Shown: one piece after another, positions 8,836 to 19,000 of the stretch
How positions within the stretch are numbered: position 1 is the stretch's first letter
Layout: the number at the start of each line of letters is the position of its first letter
Assembly: GCA_018266795.1 (NCBI GenBank)
Contig: JAFDZV010000022.1
Coordinates: 1 to 62,037, forward strand
Direction: 5' to 3'
Source of the DNA: Bacteroidota bacterium
Lineage (GTDB): Bacteria; Bacteroidota; Ignavibacteria; OLB7
Length of the DNA stretch: 62,037 nucleotides
Notes under the pieces: generated by a model
Databases searched by the model: none
The model's input: the letters and a program-made list of their open reading frames with translations, nothing else
Told to the model about the DNA's origin: nothing
Made by a program: the position numbers and the translations under genes

Positions 8836-9297
8836 ATGAAGACGATGATGTATGTGGATCTGGCCACAACCAGGATCCTTCTGGAAAGCTCGAAGCCGGA
8901 CCGGGAAGTGAAGGCGCTGGTCAGCGACGCATCGGTGCGGCACGATTCACAGGTGGAGCTGCTGGCGGACCTCGGCTTCGAGCACGAGGGAGCGGGGCCC
9001 CGCTGGACCCTGCGGTGGGGAGCTGGAGGTTCGGCCCGGCCGCGGCGCGATGTGCTCAATCTTCTCGAGCCGGTGGCCGTGTGGCATATCGGTGAGGTGC
9101 ATTCGGTACAACCTGGCATGCCGCTCTTCGAACGCGCGGCCGTTGCCGATGAATGGCGGGGCCAGCTGTCGCTGTGCGTAGGTTCAACCGGGCATTGTGT
9201 GGTGTTTGCGGCGGAGACGCCGGAGTCCGAGCTCCGCGATGCATACGAGGATGTACGCCGCAGCTACCTCGTCAGCGAATTCCGGCCGTCCGAATAG
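8836..9297 (+). CDS. Hypothetical protein, 153 aa
   Basis: Residues 1-153 start MKTMMYVDLATTRILLESSK and continue with a soluble, mixed alpha/beta-looking sequence (ALVSDASVRHDSQVELLADL, PGMPLFERAAVADEW, QLSLCVGSTGHCVVFAAETP). There is no signal peptide or membrane segment. The frame is open further upstream to 8608, but that part is Cys/Arg-rich and unlike protein, so the internal ATG is preferred; GGGA lies close before it. I recognise no family. It is followed by a hairpin terminator and the convergent Cys-rich gene. Confidence 0.55.
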   Translation: MKTMMYVDLATTRILLESSKPDREVKALVSDASVRHDSQVELLADLGFEHEGAGPRWTLRWGAGGSARPRRDVLNLLEPVAVWHIGEVHSVQPGMPLFERAAVADEWRGQLSLCVGSTGHCVVFAAETPESELRDAYEDVRRSYLVSEFRPSE

Positions 9298-9344
9298 GAC
9301 GTTCGGTTTCGCCAACATGGTTTGGAATGCTCACGCAATTGAAT

Positions 9345-9377
9345 GGCGGGGGCATGCCGGCCCGGCATACCCCCGCC
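9345..9377. terminator. GC-rich hairpin between convergent genes
   Basis: GGCGGGGG...CCCCCGCC with an inner ATGCCG/CGGCAT stem and one mismatch forms a stem of about 15 bp between the 153-aa gene (plus) and the Cys-rich gene (minus). It is likely the shared transcript end for both strands; no strong U-run is present. Confidence 0.55.
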
Positions 9378-9423
9378 CGCATTCTGTAGAGAGTGATTCG
9401 TTGCACCGGAGCTTCCCTTCCTG

Positions 9424-9840
9424 CTAGCAGCCGGCAAGACGAATGCGGATGCAGCCGGTGACCGGATCGCTGGTCACGATCACTGTCACGCAGGTGTTGC
9501 ATGGCGCCGGAAGAGTGAATTGCGTCGGCGTGTTGAAGGGGATCTTGGTGGTGCCGCCATCCAGCGATACCCAGTCGAACGGTGATGGTGGCGGGGTTCC
9601 GCATGGGACGATGGTAAACCCGGATGTCCCATTCGTGGTTACATTGTCCGTCTGGCTCTGGGCGCCATTCCCCCAGCTGGTTGTGACGGCGATCGGGAAA
9701 CAGGCGGGCGGGATCATCATGTTCGCGGTTATGCTGAATCCGCAACAGGCGTTTGCCTGTGCACAGGCGCGCGGGGCGAAGGCAGAGATCGCAAGGGCAC
9801 ACACGACCGTGCAGAGTGAAAGCAACAATGCTCTCTTCAT
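9424..9840 (-). CDS. Small cysteine-rich secreted protein, family member 2
   Basis: A 138-aa protein starting MKRALLLSLCTVVCALAISA, with a signal peptide probably cut after ACA or ACAQ. The mature N-terminus NACCGFSITANMMIPPACFP followed by IAVTTSWGNG is the same motif as in the genes at 2977-3333 and 48803-49207; later Cys positions are CGTP, CNTC and GCIRIRLAGC. Export and disulfide bonding are expected. The frame extends to 9960, but the ATG at 9838-9840 has a GGAG about nine bases upstream and directly begins the signal peptide. Function unknown. Confidence 0.75.
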   Translation of the reverse strand: MKRALLLSLCTVVCALAISAFAPRACAQANACCGFSITANMMIPPACFPIAVTTSWGNGAQSQTDNVTTNGTSGFTIVPCGTPPPSPFDWVSLDGGTTKIPFNTPTQFTLPAPCNTCVTVIVTSDPVTGCIRIRLAGC

Positions 9841-10661
9841 ATGGATATCTCCGAAAGGAGTGGTTGGAGGGAGGGGATAGTGAATGGAGCGAAGGTCGCA
9901 AGGTGTGGTGACGTACGCAAGGAGAATGTTGACGAGGAGTGACTCAGTTTGTCGGAGCACGTGCGCCGAATGGTCCGCACCTTTTGTTGTGCTTGTTCAC
10001 GTTGGGCGTGTGCATGCTACCGGCGGTTCGTGCCTGACGGCGCTTGCAATACCCGGCACTGGTGCAGCAGGTCATGCCATCAAGCCGCGTAGCGGCGTCC
10101 CATCGGTAGCATAGGAGCGTATGGAGTCTTAAAGCTCCATGGAGCGGCCCCAGTCCTGCATGTGGGCATAGGCTGCTCCCGTCGAAATGCAACATGAGTC
10201 GCTGCCGTTGACGACGGAAGCACTTGCATCCAATGTTTCCGTGCGGCGGTCACGGATCGGTACTCCTCTTCGCAATACGGCTCCCAGCCTCTCGAATCTG
10301 CGTGATGGCGGTGCGCCGCATTCCGGGATACGCCGTATGCTTCCACCGGTCCCCGGATTCTCCGCTGCGCATCCTCCCTTTTTCCACGCGCCGTTTGTCT
10401 GCCGTTTGCCGCCGCCTGTAAGGTGAATTCCGCCAGATGTAAGACCATCGTTTCCACCCCAACATATACCGAACACATTGCGCACAAGCAGCCCCGGCTC
10501 CAGGTGAACAAGGCTGTTGCGAACGTGCATCCATTGCTGCGCGCGTATGACCATTCACAACTGCATTCCCCGAAACTCCGATATCAACGGCAGGCGGGAG
10601 CGGCGGTGGTCGGCGCAGCCCGGAAGCGCATTGAATTCGATCCAGTACCCGGAAGAGTGCC
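9841..10661. other. Non-coding interval with small hairpins
   Basis: About 820 bp upstream of both the Cys-rich gene (minus) and the FG-GAP gene (plus). No frame looks coding. It holds a short hairpin GCCGC-GTA-GCGGC (10084-10096) in the context TCAAGCC...GGCG, which resembles the first hairpin of the 3.8-kb repeats, and ATGGAG-CTCCAT (about 10119-10139). Confidence 0.4.
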
Positions 10662-12929
10662 ATGACACGATCCGTTGCAGCAATCGCGACAGCGTTCATC
10701 GCAGTGCAGGTAATCGCCGCGCAGGCGCAGGCGCCTGACACGCTCCGCCCCTATACGGCGAAGGGTGGATGGGCCTACTATAACGACCCGCGGATCATGA
10801 CGCAGGCGGCGCGCTTCGATCTGCCGGCACCTGCGGCAATCGAAGAGGTGACGCTCGTCCTTGGCGGCAAGGCGGGGAAGGCCACGGTGCACCTGTATGG
10901 TGCCGAGGCCGGCGCCCCCGCTCCGCTCCTTGCACGCGATCTGGTGGAGCCGGTCGTGGTGACGAAGTCGCATGGCGGGATGGAACCGATCACCGTCACG
11001 TTTCATCGCGCGGTGCAATGCGAGTCCACACAGTTCTTCATCGCGGTTGATCACCTCACCCCGGGCGTCACGCTCCTCTCCGATACGCGGCAGCGCACCC
11101 CTGTCTGCATGAACGCGGCCGATGATGCCTACTACGCCCAGGCACTCGGGATGATTGACGGCACGTGGCAGTGGGGGCGCTGCGCGTACGCCGTCGATGC
11201 CGTTGTCCGCTATCCGCAGCGCGTATCACCGAAGTACTTCGCCGACGCAACGCCCGATGCCATGCTGCCGGACACTGCGTCGCGCAACATGAACATCGCT
11301 CTCGCCGACATCGACGGCAACGGCACCATCGATCTCGTTATCGACGGCCATCTGTACCGTAACGACGGCGCCGCACATTTCGCGGACGTGACCGCGGCGG
11401 CCGGCCTTGCCGGCGATCCCGCGGCCAACATCGTGCTCGATGTCAACAACGATCTGCGCCCGGACATCCTGTTTCTCCCTGCGGCCACGGACACCACGTC
11501 CGCCACACTCTATCTCAACAACGGCGACGGGACCTTCACGCCTCATGCGCTCGCGCTGCCGCCGGTCGGGTATCCATCCACCTATACAATCGCCGATGTC
11601 AACGGCGACGGTTATCTGGATCTCTTCGTCGGCGTCTCGTCGCGCGACCGAACGCGCTCCGCGGGAAGCCGGCTGCTTCTGAACAACGGAGCACTCGGCT
11701 TCACCGACAGCACGCATATGCTGCTTGGCGACGCCCGCACGTCCCTCTACTGCGATGCGGCGCAGTTCGTGGACTACAATGGCGACGGCATTCCCGATCT
11801 CCACCTGGTTGCCTCCGATGCCGGGCGCGACGAGTTGTGGGAGGGACGCGGCAACGGTTCGCTCGCCGATGTCACGGCCCGCGTCTTCACCGGCCAGCCC
11901 TTTCAATCGGCGGGGAAGAGCGTTGCAACCTCCTGGGCCGACTACGACAACGACGGCGTGCTGGACCTGCTGCGTCCGGCCCTGATGCCGGTGCGCGCCG
12001 CTGCGGCGGCCAGCCAACCCGGCGGAAGCATCGTTCGCGGCAACGCTCCGGCTGCGGGGGGGGCGCCCAATCTGGTGGAGGCGGAACCGATCGAGTTCCG
12101 CGCCGGCCGCTCCTCCGGAATCTGGGGTGACGTTGATAACGACGGCCGGCTCGATTTCCTCCTGGCCACCTCGTCCGGATGCAGATACGCGGAACTCTAT
12201 ACCCAGAACTCCGCCGGGCACTTCGCGGCGGCCTCCTTCCAGTACGGCCTGTTCCGTACCGCGGCCGGTCCCGACGCCATCCTTGCCGATCTCGATAACG
12301 ACGGCCATCTGGACCTGGTCACCTTCGTGGGGGGGCATCTCCGGATCTATCGTAATACGATACCATCCGGACCGCAGGCCGGCTATGTGGAGATCGACCT
12401 GGCAGGGCAACATGCGGTTGGCGCGCGGGTCACGCTCTGGGCGGATGGCGTTCGCTACACGCGCGACGTTACCTGCGGACGCGGATCGCTGGTGCAGGAG
12501 CCGGCGCGCGTGCAGTTCGGTCTCGGCTCGGCGCACGTCATCGACTCCGCCTTCGTTCGCTGGGGGAACGGTTCGGTGGAGGCATTGAAGGATCTCGCGA
12601 TCGATCACGTTGCAGCAGTCCACGAAGGAGGGACGCACTCGCCGGACAACGGCGGCGCATCCATCGTGGCCGCATCGCCCAATCCGTTCTCCACGTCCCT
12701 TCGGATTAATTACCGGCACGACGCGCGCGAGCGTGTGACGCTCGGCATCTACACCATGGACGGCGCTCCCGTCGCGACGCTGGTTGACGGCACGGAGGAT
12801 GCCGGCGAGTATACCGCCACATGGAACGGCTTGAATGCCCAGAACGAGATGGCGCCGCAGGGCGCCTACATGTATCGCCTTCGCTGCGGCGGCGCCGACC
12901 TGACCGGCAAGGCCGTGCTTGTTCGCTGA
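10662..12929 (+). CDS. FG-GAP/VCBS repeat protein with ASPIC domain and T9SS sorting signal
   Basis: A 755-aa secreted protein. Residues 1-25 are a signal peptide (VAAIATAFIAVQVIAAQAQA). From about 208 to 570 there are several FG-GAP/VCBS-type calcium-binding units with D-x-[DN]-x-[DN]-G-x-x-D-L, such as LADIDGNGTIDLVID, IADVNGDGYLDLFVG, SWADYDNDGVLDLL and LADLDNDGHLDLVTF, as in beta-propellers. Residues of about 576-655 match the ASPIC/UnbV domain (GARVTLWADG, VRWGNGSVEALKDL). Residues 667-755 (IVAASPNPFSTSLRINY ... GAYMYRL ... GKAVLVR) are a T9SS type A C-terminal sorting domain with FlgD-like fold, so the protein is exported through the outer membrane and probably attached to the surface. 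GGAAGAG precedes the ATG. Confidence 0.9.
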   Translation: MTRSVAAIATAFIAVQVIAAQAQAPDTLRPYTAKGGWAYYNDPRIMTQAARFDLPAPAAIEEVTLVLGGKAGKATVHLYGAEAGAPAPLLARDLVEPVVVTKSHGGMEPITVTFHRAVQCESTQFFIAVDHLTPGVTLLSDTRQRTPVCMNAADDAYYAQALGMIDGTWQWGRCAYAVDAVVRYPQRVSPKYFADATPDAMLPDTASRNMNIALADIDGNGTIDLVIDGHLYRNDGAAHFADVTAAAGLAGDPAANIVLDVNNDLRPDILFLPAATDTTSATLYLNNGDGTFTPHALALPPVGYPSTYTIADVNGDGYLDLFVGVSSRDRTRSAGSRLLLNNGALGFTDSTHMLLGDARTSLYCDAAQFVDYNGDGIPDLHLVASDAGRDELWEGRGNGSLADVTARVFTGQPFQSAGKSVATSWADYDNDGVLDLLRPALMPVRAAAAASQPGGSIVRGNAPAAGGAPNLVEAEPIEFRAGRSSGIWGDVDNDGRLDFLLATSSGCRYAELYTQNSAGHFAAASFQYGLFRTAAGPDAILADLDNDGHLDLVTFVGGHLRIYRNTIPSGPQAGYVEIDLAGQHAVGARVTLWADGVRYTRDVTCGRGSLVQEPARVQFGLGSAHVIDSAFVRWGNGSVEALKDLAIDHVAAVHEGGTHSPDNGGASIVAASPNPFSTSLRINYRHDARERVTLGIYTMDGAPVATLVDGTEDAGEYTATWNGLNAQNEMAPQGAYMYRLRCGGADLTGKAVLVR

Positions 12930-13013
12930 CGTTTCCGTACTCCGCACTCAATGTGTCCGCGGGTTGCATGCGACCGGCGGGCATGCGTTCACGATCATCA
13001 CTGTCTGATCACG

Positions 13014-16000
13014 ATGAGAGCACAACGAACTACATCGATTCGCCTGGCTGCGGGAGTGGCATGCCTGGTGCTGGCTGCGATCCTCCTCTCCTCGCACGCG
13101 GCGGCGCAGGGAAGCAGCCCCGCACAGTCGGAATTCTCCTCGCCGGGAGGAGCAGGCGGAGCCGCAGGTGTGGACGAGTTCTCCGGGGCGTTCAACTACG
13201 ATATCCCGGTGCTCTCCATACCGGGCCCGCAGGGCTCCGGGTTCGACGTGACGCTCGGCTATCGGAGTGGCGCGCCGATCTCGCAGGATGCCTCGTGGGT
13301 CGGCTACGGATGGACGCTGAACGCGGGTGCCATTATCCGTGACCGGCGCGGATTCCCCGACGACTGGAAGGGGACGGTGAAGTACTGGAACAAGACGAAG
13401 AAGTACTTCTCCGTTACGGCCACGCGGAAGCTGGACTTCGAGATCATGAGCAAGGATCTGGCCGATGTAATTCCGTACACGCCGACAAATAACAATCCTG
13501 GCAACGTCAGCCTGAGCCTCTCGCTTACCACCATGTTCAACAATGCAACGGGTTACTCCCGCTCGTTTGGCGTGGGGGCATGGGCGAAGGGCTTGATGAG
13601 CATGGATTACACCTCGAAGAACGATGGCGGCAGCTTCACCGTGCATCCCGATCCGGGGTTGGCTGTTGCCGCGCTCTCCAAGGCCGGCATATTCAACAAT
13701 CTTGGGAAGGATCTGCAGTTCGGCATATCCGTGGCGGCATACTTCGTCTCCGCGTATGTCAACAGCGCCACTACGCAGCAGCATCACCTCCCCACGCCGG
13801 TGAACCTGAACTACCACGGAGGCTCCTCGAATTATTCGGCGAAGCTCATGGCGGAGGTCAATCCAGGATTCCTTGCGGGGATCGAGGGAGGAGTAGAGGG
13901 GAACTACACGTGGTACGAGAACGATCCCTCCACTACGTTGAATGCGTTCGGCTACATGTACTCCTCCAGCGCCGCCGGCGGCGACGCGATGGATTACTAC
14001 ACGGAGCGCCAGGGCAGGTATCGAAGGGAGAACCCGTTCCTACCGGTCCCGTTCAACAACGCCGACAACTTCATGGTAGCCGGTTCAGGCATGGGAGGGA
14101 GCTTCCGTCTGTACAACCGAGGTGTCGGCTTCTTTCATCCGAACAGCACCGGCGGGAAGTTCAACATCGTGCAGGCCGGGGTGGACCTTGCATTTGGGAC
14201 ACGCTTCGGCATCGGAGCCAATCTGGGGTTGGGCCTGGCCCAATACCACGCCGGACAGTGGGAGAAGATTCTTCTCATGGACCGTTTCCGCTTTCAGCAA
14301 CCCGGCGACCGCGATCCTTACATCTTTCGCTTCCACGGCGATCTTGGCGGCAGCCTCCGCTATGGGGCCAACGACGATGTGCTCTCTGCCGGGCTGTACC
14401 GCTTCACCCCCGAAGGTGAGGTGATGCCGAAGCTGGCGGACGATGCGTACGATCAGGCGAACAATGGCGGAACGATCGGCCGCAATACCTTCGTGGCCTA
14501 TCACACCAACGCGGAGATGAACCGCACCACGGACCAGGGGGTGTTCTACGACTCGTTCACAAAGGACAGCCTCACCAGATCGTTCGTGGACAGGAACGAC
14601 GCCACGATCCTGGATCAGATCGGCGAGTTCTGCATCACCAACAGCAACGGGATGCGCTATGTGTATGGGCTGCCGGTGTACGGACGCTCGGAGAAGGAAA
14701 TCCAGCTTGGCCTTCCGAAGAATGTGCTGGACAGCACCAGCCGAATGAACTCCAGGTTCATCGCGCACGCCTACCTGAGCGCGCCCGATGCGCCGGTGGT
14801 GCTGGGGCAGGAGCGCCCCACGCCGTACGCGAGCACCTACCTGCTGACGTTGATCACAACGCCGGATTACATCGACCGTACGAACAACGGCCCGACACCG
14901 GACGACTTCGGCGGCTACACGAAGTTCAACTACGTGCGGGCGGCGGGAGCACGAACGAAGAGCTCCACACTCTCCGGCGGCTGGTTCGCATGGCGCCAGC
15001 CCTACAACGGCCTGCTCTACAGCCGGAACACCCTCTCCGATCCCACGGACGATCTGGGAAGCTTCTCCAGCGGCGAACGCGAGGTGTACTATCTGAAGTC
15101 CATCGAGACCAAGACCCACATCGCCTACTTCGTCACCAACCGGACCAACTTCGTCGTCAACGGGCACAGGATAAAGGGCTCGCTGACACAGCGGCTGGAC
15201 GCCTATCAGGCGTATCACACTCCGAGCAGCCAGGCGGAGGCCCTGGTTGCGGGCGACTCCACGTTGTCGCAGGCGGGATATTTTTCGTTCTTCACCGGCA
15301 CCTATTATCCGAACGCCAATGTCTCGCAGCAGCTGGAGCGGATCGAGCTCTATGCGAAGGACGCGGACGGAAACCCGGCGACGCTGATCAAGACCGTTCA
15401 CCTCGAATACGATTCAACGCTCCGGCAGGGGCTGCCGAATGCGCGGCGGGTGGCTCCCCCTCCATCCACTGCCAAGCGCCCGGGCATGCTGACGTTGAAG
15501 AAGCTGTGGTGGAGCGACGGGGACGTTGCCAATGCGGAGTACAGCCCCTACATGTTCGGCTACGAGTACAAGCGCGCAGCCGACTACAGCCACGACGTCG
15601 AGCAGCATTACGGCGACATCACGCACTTCGCGGACCCGCTCAGCTCCGCCGAACAGAACCCGGATTACTCTCCGGTGGATATCGATGCATGGGGGAACTA
15701 TCAACTGAACGGCGGCACACGCTATGCGAAGATGCAGACGTGGGTGAACCAGACACCGGACACGACCGCGTTCGATCCCGCTGCCTGGCAGTTGAAGTGG
15801 ATCAGGACACCATCGCTTGGCGAGATCCATGTGCAGTACGAGCAGAACCGCTACTCCTACGTGCAGGATCATCCCGCGATGGGAATGGTGAGCCTGAACG
15901 ATACCGTCTCGTACGACGATGTGAGCGGCAGCAACAGGTACTTCCTGAACACCGGTGACATCGGCGTGCCGGACACGAACCAGGCGGCCGTGAACGCGCT

Positions 16001-19000
16001 GGCGGACCTCATGCGCCGGACGTTCATGCAGGCCAACGCCGCCGGGGCAAAGGAGCGGGCCTACTTCAAGCTGCTCTACGCACTGAAGGGTGGAACGCCG
16101 CATCTGGACGACACGTACACGGGCGACTACATCCGCGGATATGCTCCGGTTGAGAATATCGACGTTATAACGGTTCCGGGCACGCATCCACGGTACCGGC
16201 TCTACATGTCGCTGAAGGGGGATCGCATCCCGAAGCAGATCTGCGGCGAGTTCGTGATGAAGAACAAGCTGGGCCTGATGGGGCCGGACGATGGCGTGGC
16301 CTTCACGGATAACGGTCCGGGAATGATCTCCACACTCCTGTTTCAGTATGCGCGTGCAGGGTACACAGAGTCCGAACATTGCCAGAGCGTCGACTTCCAC
16401 GATTCCTACATCCGGGTGCCGCTGCTCTATCCGAAGCTTGGCGCCGGCGTGCGGGTGCGGCGCCTGCTGACATACGATCCCGGCAACGCCGGCGACAGCG
16501 CGCTTACCGGCTCCGAGTATCTCTACGACGATTACGACGACGCGCGCCACGAGCACGTGAGCAGCGGTGTTGCCGTGAACGAGCCCACCACCTGCCGCGA
16601 GGAGAACGCGCTGGTGAACGTATGGGGAACGGAGGCCAAGCCGGAGATGGCCAACAGGATCATTGCCGGCGAGGACCTTGGCCGGTTCGAGGGAATGCCG
16701 GGGGAATCGCTTCTGCCGGCTGCGAGTGTCGGGTACTCGCGCGTAGTTGTGCGAAGCATTCACACCGGCAGAAGCAACCCCGGCTTCTCTATCGCACGGT
16801 ACTTCACGGCGAAGGACTACCCGTTCGTGGAGAACTACTCCGGCATCGGCCGCAGCGTGGACTACTCCGGCGTTGCCAGCCTGGACAAGCAGACAATGCC
16901 GTGGGAGAATGCGGCCGCGAACCTGGCGCTTTCGAAGGTGCCGTATGCGCCGGCGATCAACGTCTACGAGGACGATCTCTGGATGTCGCAGGGGTACCGG
17001 TTCGTGCTGAACGACATGCATGGGCAGTTCCGCAGCCGGGCGGCATACAGCGGCAACTATGCGAACAAGGACAGCTGGACGCTTGCCTCGAGCCAGGAAG
17101 TGAGCTACTTCCAGCCGGGCGAGAAGATCCCGATGCTCGCGAAGCCGGGCGACGTGGCGGTGATGGATACGCCGGGCGCGGAGATGGAGATCGCCCACGA
17201 TCGCCGCTCATACGACAACTCGGTGGTGGATGGAAAGGTGGAAGGCGACTTCTCGATATTACCTGCGCCCCCCTTCCCGATCACCGTTTCCGGGAACGGA
17301 TATCTGGATAGGACATCCGGCACGCTTGCCACGTTCGTGACGAGCAAGGTTACCCGCTACCCCACGATTCAGAAGGGGGTGGTGAGCTATGCCGACGGCG
17401 TCTATCACTACGCTCGCAACGAGGCGTTCGATCCGCTGAGCGGGGCGCCGGTGATCATTCACACTGCCGATGGATTCGACGGGCTCGCGCTGGATCAGGC
17501 GCCAACGGGCCAGCAGGGAGCGTACCACTCCTACAACTTCCCGGCCGCGGAGCGCTACACGGGAATGGGGCAGATCGCGAACAACGAACACCAGCTCCTT
17601 CGTCATTCAAATTCGCTTGCCATCGCCAAGCACGGGTCCGGATCGGTCACGATCACTCCAACGTCCACGGACTCGCTCTGCGCGCTGCGATCGCTCTTCA
17701 CTGCGGGCGACCTGATCCACCTCACCGCGCCCGGTGGGACATCCGATCTCGGCCTCTTCCATGTGAACGCCGTGACTGTCGGGCTGTCGATCGTCCTGGA
17801 ACTCAGGCCGGTCTCCACGAGCGTTGCAAGCACGAACACCACCACGGGGAATGCCGATATCGAGGTGATCCGCAGCGGGTACGCAAACCAGCTGAATGCG
17901 AGCGCGGGATCGATCTCCACCTACGGCAGCACGGAGACGCAGATCCAGACCGGCGCCGATATCGACCTGCAGCCGACATCGCAGGTTGCCGCGCGCAACT
18001 CCTTCATCAGCAACCTCAATACCCTGGTTCATACCAGCGGCGGCAGCATCTCGCAGACCACGATGCAGTCCATGGGCGTTGCCGTTCAGGATCCGGTAAC
18101 CGGCATGTGCAATGCGATGAGCGTCTGGGTGGGTAGCGACATTCTCAGCGGTCAGCCGGTAATCTCCGTCAACGTTCCCTATCCGGCTCCGCCACAGATG
18201 AGCACGGTACTGGCCGGAATCGGCGGACACTTCGCGCTCGATGTGGACGGCAATCTTGTCTACTACGGTTGCGTCAGCGGCTGCTGCCCGCAACCCGTGA
18301 CCTGCATACAGTTCTGCAGCACAACGCAGCCACAGGGGCCGGGCGCGACGAACGTGATAGCGGCGTCGGCAACCACGTATGACAATGTCTCACCGTACGA
18401 CTCGGTCGAGATACCGCACACGCCCTCGGACGCGAACGACTTCGAGGACGGTGTGAAGGGGAAGTGGAGGCCCAGGGCCAGCTTCCTCTATCGTACCAGC
18501 ATCGTTGGCGGCAGCGGCCATACAGGCACCGAGCGCGACTACAAGGGGGCAGGCACCTTCACGGACTTCCAGCTCTTCAACTGGAACAATCCGGCCTCCA
18601 GTCTCAAGTGGGGGAAGTGGTTCCGCACGGACAGCGTCACGCAGTATTCGCCGTACGGTGAGCCGCAGGAGACGGTGGATATCAACGGCGTCTACTCCTC
18701 GCTGAAGGCATGCAACGATCACACCGGCCTTCTGCTGATGGCAGCCAACGCCCGCTACGGCTCCGTTGCCTTCCAGAACTTCGAATCCTCCGTGGTGGGA
18801 GTGGTGGTGGCCGGGGCTGCAACGCCGGGTATTGCTCACACGGGCTTCTACTCTCGAAGCGTGTCGGGTGCGGTCTCCACCGCAACCCTGGCTTCAGTCA
18901 CCGCCACGGACCAGACCGTCAACAAGGGGCTCTCCGTCCGGTTCTGGATGAAGGTCAACGATCCCGACATCACCGCGGCGGCGCCAACGGGCAGCCATTC

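Noticed and set aside
15414-17198. A 594-codon minus-strand frame inside the 2299-aa gene
   Set aside because: Antisense shadow; His/Arg/Val-rich composition, no motif, while the plus strand continues as a coherent protein.
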